This document shows, piece by piece, positions 34,903 to 43,275 of a DNA stretch of 64,000 nt (positions are counted from its first letter, which is position 1; each line of letters opens with the position of its first letter). Origin of the DNA: Rhizobiaceae bacterium (GTDB taxonomy: Bacteria; Pseudomonadota; Alphaproteobacteria; Rhizobiales; Rhizobiaceae). The notes beneath the pieces are model-generated. The model was not told where the DNA came from. It did no database searches and was given only the letters and a program-made list of their open reading frames with translations. The stretch lies in the NCBI GenBank assembly GCA_023953835.1, contig JAMLJB010000001.1:3507501-3571500 (forward strand), read 5' to 3'. The position numbers and the translations under genes are program-made.

Positions 34903-35826
34903 TTACTTCTTGACCGCTGCTGCGACCTCGGCGGCGAAATCGCTCTCTTCCTTTTCGATCCCCTCACCCAGCGCGAAGCGGACGAAGCCGGTGATCTTCG
35001 CCGGGGCGCCGATTTCCTTCTCGGCGGCCTTGAGTGCGGCCTCGACGGTCAGGTCGGGATTCATGACGAAGGACTGCTTGAGCAGCACGACCTCCTCATA
35101 GAACTTGCGCAGACGGCCTTCGACCATCTTTTCGATGATGTTTTCCGGTTTGCCGGACGCGCGCGCCTGCTCTGAGAAGATAGCCTTCTCGCGCTCGATG
35201 GCGGCGGGGTCCAGCGCATCGACGTCGAGCGACAGCGGGTTGGTGGCGGCGACATGCATCGCGACCTGGCGACCGAAAGCCTTCGCCGCAGCCGCATCGC
35301 CCGTCGTCTCGACAGCGACCAGCACGCCAATCTTGCCAAGATTGTCGGTGACGGCGTTGTGCACATAGGTCGCGACATCGCCATGCTCGACGCCAAGGCG
35401 CGCGGCACGGCGGAAATGCATGTTTTCGCCGATGGTGCCGACGGCATCTTTGATGGTCTCGGTCACGGACTTGTCGGAATGCGGATAATTCGCCGCCGCC
35501 GTTTTCGCCGTGTCGCCGCCATGCGCCAGCGCGACCTTTGCCACGCTGCGGACGAGGTCCTGGAACGCGTCGTTGCGCGCGACGAAATCCGTCTCGGAAT
35601 TCACTTCCACGACCACTGCCTCGCGCAGGCCGGAATCGATGCCGATCAGGCCCTCGGCAGCGGTGCGCCCGGCCTTCTTGTCGGCCTTGGCGATGCCCTT
35701 CTTGCGAAGCCAATCCACTGCCGCGTCGATGTCGCCATTGGTTTCGGCAAGCGCCGCCTTGCAATCCATCATGCCCGCGCCGGTCAACTCGCGCAGTTCC
35801 TTAACCTGTGCAGCAGAAATGCTCAT
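34903..35826 (-). CDS. tsf: elongation factor Ts
   Basis: 307 residues from ATG 35826; the frame upstream is not part of the gene. It exchanges GDP for GTP on EF-Tu. The N-terminal UBA-like start ([20 protein letters not shown] in parts, [20 protein letters not shown]), the TDFVARND motif in [14 protein letters not shown], and the C-terminal coiled-coil and [25 protein letters not shown] in parts are all present. It lies 130 bases downstream of rpsB in the classic rpsB-tsf unit. Confidence 0.98.
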   Translation of the reverse strand: MSISAAQVKELRELTGAGMMDCKAALAETNGDIDAAVDWLRKKGIAKADKKAGRTAAEGLIGIDSGLREAVVVEVNSETDFVARNDAFQDLVRSVAKVALAHGGDTAKTAAANYPHSDKSVTETIKDAVGTIGENMHFRRAARLGVEHGDVATYVHNAVTDNLGKIGVLVAVETTGDAAAAKAFGRQVAMHVAATNPLSLDVDALDPAAIEREKAIFSEQARASGKPENIIEKMVEGRLRKFYEEVVLLKQSFVMNPDLTVEAALKAAEKEIGAPAKITGFVRFALGEGIEKEESDFAAEVAAAVKK

Positions 35827-35956
35827 CTTTGCCTCTTCGTGTCTTGAATGCGCGAGCGCACCACCGGAAACCGATGATGCGCCGCACGTAACGCCGTCAG
35901 GCGTCAAATTGATGAAAGCCGAGGGCGAATGAACCCACCCCCGCAGACGCGGCGGC

Positions 35957-36745
35957 TTACGCCTCCGGCTTGTTGTCCTCGGCGGGCGCTTCTTCAAGCG
36001 CGGGCTCCACAGGAGCCTCGGCCGAAGCGCCGACATCGATGCCGAGGCCGCCCTGCTGACGTGCGATGCCGTCAACCGCGGCCTTCGCGATGAGGTCGCA
36101 ATAAAGCTGGATCGCGCGGGCCGCGTCGTCATTGCCCGGGATCGGGAAATCGATCTGGTCCGGATCGCAATTGCTGTCGATGACCGCCACGACCGGAATG
36201 CCGAGACGCTTGGCTTCCTGGATGGCGATCGCTTCCTTATTGGTGTCGATCACGAACATCAGGTCGGGCGTGGAGCCCATTTCCTTGATGCCGCCCAGCG
36301 CCTTGTTCAGCTTCTCGCGCTCGCGATCGAGATTCAGGCGCTCCTTCTTGGTGAAGCCCGAAGCGTCGCCGCCCGCGATGATTTCGTCCAGCTTGCGCAG
36401 GCGCTGGATCGAATTGGAGATCGTTTTCCAGTTGGTCAGCATGCCGCCCAGCCAACGCGCGTTGACATAGTACTGCGCGCTGCGCTGCGCCGCGTCGGCA
36501 ACGATGTCCGAAGCCTGGCGCTTGGTGCCGACGAAGAGCACGCGGCCACCGCGCGCCACGACGTCCGAAACCTGCTTCAACGCGTTGTGAAGCAGCGGAA
36601 CCGTCTGCGACAGGTCGATGATGTGGATGTTGTTGCGGGCGCCGTAGATGTAGGGCGCCATCTTCGGGTTCCAGCGATGCGTCTGGTGGCCGAAGTGAAC
36701 GCCAGCTTCCAGAAGCTGGCGCATGGAGAAATCTGGCAGAGCCAT
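35957..36745 (-). CDS. rpsB: 30S ribosomal protein S2
   Basis: 262 residues from ATG 36745, preceded by GGAAAGGAAAAC. It contains the family hallmarks [20 protein letters not shown] in parts, [43 protein letters not shown] and [20 protein letters not shown] in parts. The C-terminus extends into an acidic Ala/Glu/Pro tail ([20 protein letters not shown] in parts), common in rhizobial S2. A good promoter lies 150-180 bases upstream, leaving a long untranslated leader. Confidence 0.98.
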   Translation of the reverse strand: MALPDFSMRQLLEAGVHFGHQTHRWNPKMAPYIYGARNNIHIIDLSQTVPLLHNALKQVSDVVARGGRVLFVGTKRQASDIVADAAQRSAQYYVNARWLGGMLTNWKTISNSIQRLRKLDEIIAGGDASGFTKKERLNLDREREKLNKALGGIKEMGSTPDLMFVIDTNKEAIAIQEAKRLGIPVVAVIDSNCDPDQIDFPIPGNDDAARAIQLYCDLIAKAAVDGIARQQGGLGIDVGASAEAPVEPALEEAPAEDNKPEA

Positions 36746-36895
36746 GCGTTGTTTTCCTTTCCGGTTGGCCTCCACGGACATCTGACGGTTTTGGTTCAGC
36801 CTGCGATTCCGCAGGTGAAGCCTTGCCGCCACCGGAGGTTTCCGCCGGATTTCTCCCGGTCGGACACCCAAAGCCCGTGTGTGGAATGGCGCGGC

Positions 36896-36924
36896 ATATA
36901 GAGGCATCGCGCCGGAAATGCAAG
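36896..36924 (-). promoter_or_regulatory. rpsB-tsf promoter
   Basis: On the minus strand, CTTGCA (36919-36924) and CTATAT (36896-36901) are separated by exactly 17 bases, a near-ideal alphaproteobacterial housekeeping promoter. Transcription would start near 36889 and give a leader of about 144 bases before the rpsB ATG, long enough for autoregulation by S2. It sits just before the eipB stop. Confidence 0.7.
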
Positions 36925-36929
36925 CGCGC

Positions 36930-37745
36930 CTATTTCGCGGCGCAGGAACCGGACTGCGGCAACAGCGCCAGATCGACCAGTTTTCCCTTCATGGAAAAGT
37001 CGCCATAGTCCATGACGAGGTCGCGCGTCATGCCGTTCGGGTGAAGCTTGAAGGAGATGCGATACTCCGGCAGTTCCTCGCCGCCCTGCCCTTCGAGGTT
37101 GAAATAGGCGATGTCGACCGGCCAGAATTTCTCCTTGGACAGAAGCGCGGAATCCGCCTTCACCTCGGGGTCGCCGACATCGGGAGCGGCTTCCCTGCCA
37201 ACCACCACGGTCGTGGTCATCACCTTGTCGCCGTCATCCGATCCGTCGAAAAGGTTCGTCTCAAAGAAGGTTTCGCCCTTGGCAGCCTTGTCCAGAAGCT
37301 CCAGCAGGTGCTGGGTGGGAAACTGGGTGGCCATCAGCTCCAGCGATTCCTTCTCCGGCTTGTCGATCTCGACATGCAGCCCGGTGGAGTCCTTGGTAGC
37401 GGTGCCGCGCAATTCCTTGTCGAGGCTGCGATCCACATAGGATTTGGTGACAAAACTGAACGTCTTGCCTTCCGCGTCCTCGAATGTCGTCGTCTGCTGG
37501 TCGGTCATGCGGCTGACCTCGCGCGTGTCGATGCGCGTCACGAAGCGGAAGTTGACCGTATAGCCTTCGCAAGGCGAACCGTTGAACTCATAGACCATGC
37601 GGCCCGTCAGCCCGGTGATGCCGGACCTTTCGGTTGCTTTGTCGAGCGCGAGGTCATAGACGGCGCGGTGGGGCGCGAGTTGAGGCGCAGCGGCGACCGG
37701 CGCGACGGAAGCGGCAAGAAGCAGGCAGGCAAACGCTTGGCGCAT
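36930..37745 (-). CDS. eipB: EipB-like envelope integrity protein (DUF1849)
   Basis: 271 residues from ATG 37745. A signal peptide ([17 protein letters not shown]) sends it to the periplasm. The DUF1849 domain has [34 protein letters not shown] in parts and [23 protein letters not shown] in parts. Two cysteines, in GSPCEG and in the C-terminal GSCAAK, match the disulfide described for Brucella EipB, a spiral beta-sheet protein needed for envelope integrity. The open frame upstream to 37928 is not credible. The identity is from family resemblance. Confidence 0.88.
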   Translation of the reverse strand: MRQAFACLLLAASVAPVAAAPQLAPHRAVYDLALDKATERSGITGLTGRMVYEFNGSPCEGYTVNFRFVTRIDTREVSRMTDQQTTTFEDAEGKTFSFVTKSYVDRSLDKELRGTATKDSTGLHVEIDKPEKESLELMATQFPTQHLLELLDKAAKGETFFETNLFDGSDDGDKVMTTTVVVGREAAPDVGDPEVKADSALLSKEKFWPVDIAYFNLEGQGGEELPEYRISFKLHPNGMTRDLVMDYGDFSMKGKLVDLALLPQSGSCAAK

Positions 37746-37884
37746 GATTTCTCCGGCAAGAGACCCGCAATCGTCGCGAGTCTGTGAATGTTCACGCATA
37801 GCGTAAAAAAAGTCGTGGCGTAAGCGAGGCAAAAAGAGCAGTTTCCGCTCCGACCGCACAGAATGACAACCGGACAGGAGCAGC

Positions 37885-38349
37885 ATGACCGACAAAACCG
37901 AAAAGCGCCTTGCCGAGCTTGGCGTCACGCTTCCGGCAGCCGCCGCGCCGGCGGCAAATTATGTGCCCTTCATGCAGTCAGGCAATCTCCTGCTGACCGC
38001 CGGGCAGCTTCCGCTGAAGGACGGCAAGCTTGCTGTGAGCGGCCTGCTCGGGCGTGATGTCGATGTCGCGGCGGGCAAAGAAGCCGCCAAATATTGCGCG
38101 GTCAACATTCTGGCGCAGGTCAAGTCGGCCCTCGGCAGCCTCGAACGCATCGGCAAGCTGGTAAAGATCACCGTGTTCGTCGCTTCCGATCCGGGCTTCA
38201 CCGAACAGCATCTCGTCGCCAATGGCGCGTCGGATTTCCTGGCCGATGTGCTGGGCGAAAAGGGCAAGCACGCCCGCTCCGCGGTCGGCGTGGCCTCGCT
38301 GCCCCTCAACGCATCCGTTGAAATCGAAGCCATCGTCGAAATCGCATAG
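37885..38349 (+). CDS. RidA family protein
   Basis: 154 residues with AGGAG before the ATG. The N-terminal stretch (KRLAELGVTLPAAAAPAANYVPF in parts) and long loop mark the RidA subgroup with an insertion, rather than the short 128-residue RidA. FMQSGNLLLTAGQLP, the NILAQVKSALGSLERI helix and HARSAVGVASLPLNASVEIEAI in parts are present; the Arg in KHARSAVG matches the substrate-carboxylate Arg of deaminating members. It may hydrolyse reactive enamine/imine intermediates. The phosphodiesterase gene follows after six bases. Confidence 0.9.
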   Translation: MTDKTEKRLAELGVTLPAAAAPAANYVPFMQSGNLLLTAGQLPLKDGKLAVSGLLGRDVDVAAGKEAAKYCAVNILAQVKSALGSLERIGKLVKITVFVASDPGFTEQHLVANGASDFLADVLGEKGKHARSAVGVASLPLNASVEIEAIVEIA

Positions 38350-38355
38350 GCCGAC

Positions 38356-39084
38356 ATGTCCATGACCGATCTTGCCTGGCTGACCGAGCGCCCCATTGCG
38401 CATCGCGGGCTGCACGACCTGAACCACGCGGCCTGGGAAAACACGCTGACCGCATTCAAGCGGGCGCGGAAGAAGGGCTTTGCGATCGAATGCGACGTGC
38501 ATCTGACCTCGGACAAAGAGGTGGTGGTTTTCCACGACAACACGCTTGGACGGCTGACCGGCACGGACGGCTTCATCTGGCAGCGCAGCGCCGCAGAACT
38601 CGCGGCCTTGCGGATCGGCGGCACCAGGGACCATCCACCCCGGCTGTCGGAGGTCCTCGATGCGGTCGACGGCAAGGTTCCGCTCATCATCGAGTTGAAG
38701 GGCATCCCCGGCTACGACGACGGTCTCGTGGAAGCGGTCGGTCGCCTTCTGGCAAGCTATCAGGGCAAGGTCGCCATCATGTCCTTCGATCACTGGCTGG
38801 TCAGGCAGTTTTCGAAACTGCCCGAGATCCCGGCGGGACTGACCGCGCTCGGCACCGACAACAAGGATTTCGAGGCGCATTTCTCGATGCTCGGCCACGG
38901 CATCGACTTCGTGTCCTATTGCCTGGCGCATCTGCCGAACCCGTTCGTCAGCTATATTCAGTCGCGGCTCGACATGCCGCTGGTCACCTGGACGGTTCGC
39001 GACGAGGCAGCGCTGCGCCTCAGCCAGCAGCATCGCGGGCAGATCACCTTCGAAGGGTTCGATCCCGACATTGCGGCGGCCTGA
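38356..39084 (+). CDS. glycerophosphodiester phosphodiesterase
   Basis: 242 residues. It splits glycerophosphodiesters to glycerol-3-phosphate and alcohol. Catalytic features of the GDPD TIM barrel are IAHRGLHD, PENT-like WENTLTAF, the metal site IECDVHLTSDKEVVVFHDNTLGRLTG in parts with both His residues, IIELKG and the later FDHWLVRQF. There is no signal peptide, so it is cytoplasmic. It is six bases after the ridA-like gene and likely in one transcript. Confidence 0.92.
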   Translation: MSMTDLAWLTERPIAHRGLHDLNHAAWENTLTAFKRARKKGFAIECDVHLTSDKEVVVFHDNTLGRLTGTDGFIWQRSAAELAALRIGGTRDHPPRLSEVLDAVDGKVPLIIELKGIPGYDDGLVEAVGRLLASYQGKVAIMSFDHWLVRQFSKLPEIPAGLTALGTDNKDFEAHFSMLGHGIDFVSYCLAHLPNPFVSYIQSRLDMPLVTWTVRDEAALRLSQQHRGQITFEGFDPDIAAA

Positions 39085-39124
39085 CACCTTGTCAGCGCCG
39101 CATCCGGGTGCCACCTATTAACGC

Positions 39125-40330
39125 ATGGACGACGCGGCTCCCGGCAAGCAAGACGACGTGAACCACACGGTTCGGGTCGCCGCAAGCATCGGCGCCTTTA
39201 CGCGGGAGGAGTGGGAACGCCTCGAAGCTACCTCGCGCGATGATTCGGCAAACGCTTATAATCCCTTCATTTCATATGATTTTCTGACCGCGTTGGAAGA
39301 GTCCGGCTGCGCGGTGTCAAAGACAGGATGGCAAGGCTGCCATTTGAGGCTCGAAGCGGCTGACGGTTCGTTACAGGGCGCGGTCGTCGCTTATGCCAAG
39401 TCGCACAGCCAGGGCGAATATGTGTTCGATCACGGTTGGGCCGATGCGCTGGAGCGGGCGGGCGGCAGCTACTATCCGAAGCTCCAAGCCTCCGTTCCGT
39501 TCACGCCCGCTACCGGGCCAAGGCTGCTCGCGCGGCGCGACGCCGACAGGCCCGCCATCAAGCGCATGCTTGCCGCCGCGCTCAGAAACGCAACCGGCCA
39601 GTTCGGCGTCTCCTCCGCGCATGTCACCTTTGCGCAGGATGCGGATATGGACGCACTCGTCCAGACCGGATTTCTGGAGCGCATCGATCACCAGTTCCAT
39701 TTTTTCAATCGCGGCTACGACAGCTATGACGACTTTCTGTCGGACCTCGCTTCGCGCAAGCGCAAGGCGCTGAAAAAGGAAAGGCGGGAGGCGCTGTCAG
39801 CCGGAATCACCATCGAATGGCTGACCGGCAAGGACATCACCGAAGAAGCATGGGACAGCTTCTTCCGGTTTTACATGGATACTGGCGGGCGAAAATGGGG
39901 CCGCCCCTATCTGAACAGGCGCTTCTTCGCGCTGATCGGCGAAAGAATGCCGGAGGATGTGCTTCTCGTGATGGCGCGGCGCGGCGGTCGATACATCGCA
40001 GGCGCGATCAATTTCATCGGATCGGACCGCCTGTTTGGCCGCAATTGGGGCTGCATCGAGGATCACCCCTTCCTGCATTTCGAGGTCTGCTACCATCAGG
40101 CCATCGACTTTGCGATCGCGCGCAAGCTCGATGTCGTGGAAGCGGGCGCTCAAGGCGAGCACAAGCTTTCACGCGGCTACCTGCCCGTGGCGACACGCTC
40201 CGCCCACTATATCGAGCATCCGGGCCTGCGCCGCGCCATTGCCGACTATCTGGCGCGCGAACGGCGCGACGCCGAGGCCTCCTCCTCCTATTACAGCGAG
40301 CACAGCCCGTTCAGGCAGGAAACGCCGTAG
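39125..40330 (+). CDS. FemAB/peptidogalycan-type GNAT protein (DUF482)
   Basis: 401 residues of the FemAB-like GNAT family once called peptidogalycan biosynthesis protein. Features are YNPFISYDFLTALEESG, the HGWADALERAGGSYYPKLQASVPFTP block in parts, FEVCYHQAIDFAIARKLDVVEAGAQGEHKLSRGY in parts near the C-terminus. Such proteins may move amino acids or acyl groups to envelope or lipid targets; the real substrate is unknown. No clear ribosome site precedes the ATG, which lies 40 bases after the phosphodiesterase. It is convergent and directly abutting the SMR transporter gene. Confidence 0.85.
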   Translation: MDDAAPGKQDDVNHTVRVAASIGAFTREEWERLEATSRDDSANAYNPFISYDFLTALEESGCAVSKTGWQGCHLRLEAADGSLQGAVVAYAKSHSQGEYVFDHGWADALERAGGSYYPKLQASVPFTPATGPRLLARRDADRPAIKRMLAAALRNATGQFGVSSAHVTFAQDADMDALVQTGFLERIDHQFHFFNRGYDSYDDFLSDLASRKRKALKKERREALSAGITIEWLTGKDITEEAWDSFFRFYMDTGGRKWGRPYLNRRFFALIGERMPEDVLLVMARRGGRYIAGAINFIGSDRLFGRNWGCIEDHPFLHFEVCYHQAIDFAIARKLDVVEAGAQGEHKLSRGYLPVATRSAHYIEHPGLRRAIADYLARERRDAEASSSYYSEHSPFRQETP

Positions 40331-40666
40331 TCAATGCGCGACGGATTTCGAGAACAGGTTGATGATCGCGACGCCCGCGATGATGAGCGCAATCCCGATC
40401 AAGGCCGGCATGTCGAGCGCCTGCCGGAACACCACCCAGCCTATCGTGGCGATGCACACGATGCCCGCGCCCGACCAGACAGCATAGACCACTCCCATGG
40501 GCAGAGTTCTCAGCGTCAGCGAAAGGAAATAGAAGGCGAAACCGTATGTCACCAGCGTAAGAATCGACGGCCAAAGGCGGGTGAAGCCCTGTGTCTCCTT
40601 GAGCGCCGAGGTGCCGATCACCTCAAGACCAATGGCAACGATGAGCCACATATAGGTCGGGTTCAT
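40331..40666 (-). CDS. small multidrug resistance (SMR) transporter
   Basis: 111 residues from ATG 40666, four transmembrane helices. The functional Glu is in the first helix (LIVAIGLEVIGTSALK), as in EmrE/SugE/Gdx, which exchange protons for cationic drugs or guanidinium. YAVWSGAGIVCIATIGWVVF and IIAGVAIINLFS are typical helices 3 and 4. EmrE-like versus Gdx-like cannot be settled by eye. It is convergent with the FemAB-like gene and divergent from the HIT gene. Confidence 0.94.
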   Translation of the reverse strand: MNPTYMWLIVAIGLEVIGTSALKETQGFTRLWPSILTLVTYGFAFYFLSLTLRTLPMGVVYAVWSGAGIVCIATIGWVVFRQALDMPALIGIALIIAGVAIINLFSKSVAH

Positions 40667-40748
40667 GTTATTTTCGCTTTCAGGACGGTTGACGCGGGCG
40701 CTTCGGCAGCAAATGAGTGGTGTCGGGAAATTGCATGCCGAGGTTGAG

Positions 40749-41177
40749 ATGACTGCGAAAGAATATGATTCCGGCAATGTTTTCGCCAAGATTCTGCGGG
40801 GCGAGATGCCAGCGCACAAGATTTACGAAGACGAAGAGACATTTGCGTTCATGGATATCATGCCGCGCGGTCCCGGTCATTGCCTCGTGATTCCGAAGCG
40901 CCCTGCCCGCAACATTCTCGACATCGAGCCTGACAGCCTGGCCGCCGTCGCGAAAAGCGCGCAAAAGCTCGCCCGGGCCAGCATGAAGGCGTTCGACGCC
41001 GACGGCGTCACCGTCCAGCAGTTCAACGAGAGCGCTGGCGGGCAGATCGTATTCCACCTCCACTTCCACGTCATCCCCCGCTTCGAGGGCGTGGCGCTCA
41101 AGCCGCCCGGCGGACCGATGGAGGATCACGCCGTGCTTGCGGCTAACGCCGAAAAACTCCGGGCCGCGCTCGGCTGA
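40749..41177 (+). CDS. HIT family protein
   Basis: 142 residues from ATG 40749 with GAGG nearby; the frame upstream overlaps the SMR gene antisense and is rejected. The histidine triad is HLHFHVIPR, preceded by FAKILRGEMPAHKIYEDE and FMDIMPRGPGHCLVIPKRP in parts and QQFNESAGGQIVFH. HIT enzymes hydrolyse or transfer nucleoside phosphoramidates and dinucleotides. It is convergent with azlD (10-base gap). Confidence 0.93.
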   Translation: MTAKEYDSGNVFAKILRGEMPAHKIYEDEETFAFMDIMPRGPGHCLVIPKRPARNILDIEPDSLAAVAKSAQKLARASMKAFDADGVTVQQFNESAGGQIVFHLHFHVIPRFEGVALKPPGGPMEDHAVLAANAEKLRAALG

Positions 41178-41186
41178 CAGGGCCGG

Positions 41187-41534
41187 TCACGGCAACAGCA
41201 TTCCGGCGATGAGGACCGCCTCCGCAACGGCGATGCCCACGACGATGCTGCGCCGGATCAGCAGATATGCGGCAAATCCCGCTAGCATGGCCCCGACGCG
41301 CAGGACAACCGACGTGTTCGCCAGTTCTCCGCTCGGAAAAACGACCAGATTGCCAATGACTGCCGCAACGAGCGCAGTTGCGACGCAGCGTACAAAAACG
41401 ATGCTGTCGGAATTCTCGGCAACCCGCCCGCCGAAATACACGCCCAGAAAGCGCCACGTGTCGGTGGCGAGCCATCCCCCAACGAGGATGAAAAGATACT
41501 GCCACCACCAATGATCTATTGAATGAAAGGTCAT
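41187..41534 (-). CDS. AzlD family branched-chain amino acid transport subunit
   Basis: 115 residues with about four hydrophobic helices and no signal peptide. YLFILVGGWLATDTWRFLGV, VRCVATALVAAVIGNLVVFPSG in parts fit AzlD, the small partner of AzlC in exporters of branched-chain amino acids or their analogues. Its ATGA overlaps the azlC stop by four bases, confirming the pair. Substrate not determined. Confidence 0.9.
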   Translation of the reverse strand: MTFHSIDHWWWQYLFILVGGWLATDTWRFLGVYFGGRVAENSDSIVFVRCVATALVAAVIGNLVVFPSGELANTSVVLRVGAMLAGFAAYLLIRRSIVVGIAVAEAVLIAGMLLP

Positions 41535-42271
41535 GCGGCGCGTTTCCCGACCCTTGCCTTGTGCCAGGCAAATGCGAGCGTTCCACCGATCAAGCCCGCG
41601 ATCAGCAGGTCAAAGCCCGGAAAGGCGATATGCGCGAGCGGCCCGATGACCATGCCGAGGATCATTGCGACATAAGTCGCCTTTTCGCGCGCCGACCCCC
41701 ACAAGGAAGTGAGGAAATAGATCGGGGTGAGCAGCAGCAGCGCCGCCATGACAATGGGCGGCAAGGCGCCGGCCAGAACATAGACGACACCGACCAGCAC
41801 CATGTTGGCGATGACCAGTGTGCTGCCCAGACCGGCATAGTAGCTGGTGCGCATTTCCCGCGGCACGTTGCGCAACTGCTCCATCGCCAGCACCCATGAC
41901 GTCACCGCCACGAAATGGGAAAGCAGATAGAGCACCCAGCGCGGTGTGCGCTCGCTGCGCATTTCCGGCACCAGCGCCACAACCATCGGCATTAGCCGGA
42001 TCGAAGACAACGCGACCGCGAACGCAGCCGCCGGAAGCGATGCGCCGGACAGGATCGCTCCTATCAGCACGACCTTGGCGGGCAGCGCCCACACCACACC
42101 GACCATGAACACGCTTTGCATCAGCGTCAGCCCGGCGGCTTTGGCCAAACCCGCAAAACCAACAAAGGCGCTGGAGAGTATCAAGCCTGGAATCGAGAAC
42201 GCCGCCCGTGCTCCCCGCGAATACCAATGGGGGCGGCTGTGTTCCGATTCATGCTGGAGCGGCAAGGTCAT
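41531..42271 (-). CDS. AzlC family transport protein
   Basis: 246 residues from ATG 42271; ATG 42283 is equally possible, neither with a clear ribosome site. Multiple membrane helices with AzlC signatures: IPGLILSSAFVGFAGLAKAAG in parts, the LSSIRLMPMVVALVPEMR motif and STLVIANMVLVGVVYVLAG. It is the larger half of a LIV-E-like exporter with the downstream AzlD. It is divergent from the cyclase gene. Confidence 0.9.
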   Translation of the reverse strand: MTLPLQHESEHSRPHWYSRGARAAFSIPGLILSSAFVGFAGLAKAAGLTLMQSVFMVGVVWALPAKVVLIGAILSGASLPAAAFAVALSSIRLMPMVVALVPEMRSERTPRWVLYLLSHFVAVTSWVLAMEQLRNVPREMRTSYYAGLGSTLVIANMVLVGVVYVLAGALPPIVMAALLLLTPIYFLTSLWGSAREKATYVAMILGMVIGPLAHIAFPGFDLLIAGLIGGTLAFAWHKARVGKRAA

Positions 42272-42437
42272 TTTGGGCCGCATACCATGCTGCCAAGCAT
42301 GAGTCAGTATGGTTGTGCCCATGCCCTCGCAATAGGATCAAATTCCTTGCGGGCGGTCATATGTTCCCGTATTGTTCCTTTTCAGATTTGAGGCCGGTCC
42401 TCAAACGAACATCCCGAAATCAGGAGCAAGAATTGCG

Positions 42438-43226
42438 ATGCACGCGATACGCACCCACAGTTCCGTTGCGCACATCGGCATGTCTTCGGAACTGCCTGCG
42501 GTGAAGCGCAGGTTGACCACCGTACTTTGCGCGGATGCATGCGGCTATGCAGGTCAGATGCAGGTCGACGAAACCGGCACGCTGGAACGGCTGCGCCGCT
42601 ACAGGTCGATCATGGGCGAATGCTTCTCACACCATGAGGGGCGCATGGTGAATACCTGGGGCGATGCGATCATCGCAGAGTTCGCATCGGTGGTAGAGGC
42701 TGTGCGTTGCGCCGTCGAGATTCAGACTGCCATCGGCGCGGAGAACGCCGACCTCTCGCCTCAGCGGCGGATGCATTTTCGCATCGGCATCAATCTCGGC
42801 GACGTGATCGAGGACGGCAACGACATCTACGGCGAGGGAGTGAACGCAGCGGCCCGCCTCGAATCGCTTGCTCAACCCGGCGGCATCATGGTTTCGGACA
42901 CGGTCTACGCACTGACGCACAAGCAACTGCCCCTCGCGTTCGATTTTGCCGGATCGCGTCAGGTCAAAGGACGGGAAGCGCCGGTAGCGGGGTATCGAGT
43001 GCGATTGACGGATGCCCGCGTCGCTTCACACACCGTCAATGCGTCTGCCCACAGCGGGCGTGCCGGGTTGATCCGGTGCCGGTCGAGCCTGCTTCTGCCT
43101 GCGGCAGCGGTCGGGCTTTTGCTCTGCATCAATCTGTTTGCCGGGATTAGGGAGCTCTGGGTCATTTACCCGGCGGTACCCATATTGGCGCTAGCAGTGG
43201 TTCGATTTCTGCGTTGCCGAAAATAA
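42438..43226 (+). CDS. class III nucleotidyl cyclase with C-terminal membrane anchor
   Basis: 262 residues from ATG 42438 (CAGGAG eleven bases upstream); ATG 42480 is an alternative. The catalytic domain carries both metal Asp residues, D33 (CADACGY) and D76 (NTWGDAIIAEF), and the IYGEGVNAAARLESL motif. The residue that usually is Lys and selects adenine (KT-GD) is Asn72 here, so ATP specificity is uncertain. Two transmembrane helices at the C-terminus (LLLPAAAVGLLLCINLF; VIYPAVPILALAVV) anchor it, the reverse of most membrane cyclases. Confidence 0.85.
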   Translation: MHAIRTHSSVAHIGMSSELPAVKRRLTTVLCADACGYAGQMQVDETGTLERLRRYRSIMGECFSHHEGRMVNTWGDAIIAEFASVVEAVRCAVEIQTAIGAENADLSPQRRMHFRIGINLGDVIEDGNDIYGEGVNAAARLESLAQPGGIMVSDTVYALTHKQLPLAFDFAGSRQVKGREAPVAGYRVRLTDARVASHTVNASAHSGRAGLIRCRSSLLLPAAAVGLLLCINLFAGIRELWVIYPAVPILALAVVRFLRCRK

Positions 43227-43228
43227 AA

Positions 43229-43254
43229 AAGCCGCCGGCTTTGACCGGCGGCTT
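43229..43254 (-). terminator. bidirectional intrinsic terminator between cyclase gene and clpA
   Basis: Perfect 10-bp stem AAGCCGCCGG/CCGGCGGCTT with a 6-base loop. On the minus strand it is followed by a T tract from the A run at 43221-43230, fitting clpA. It begins three bases after the cyclase stop and can serve both convergent genes. Confidence 0.85.
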
Positions 43255-43275
43255 TCGCATGAGTTGAACGATACT

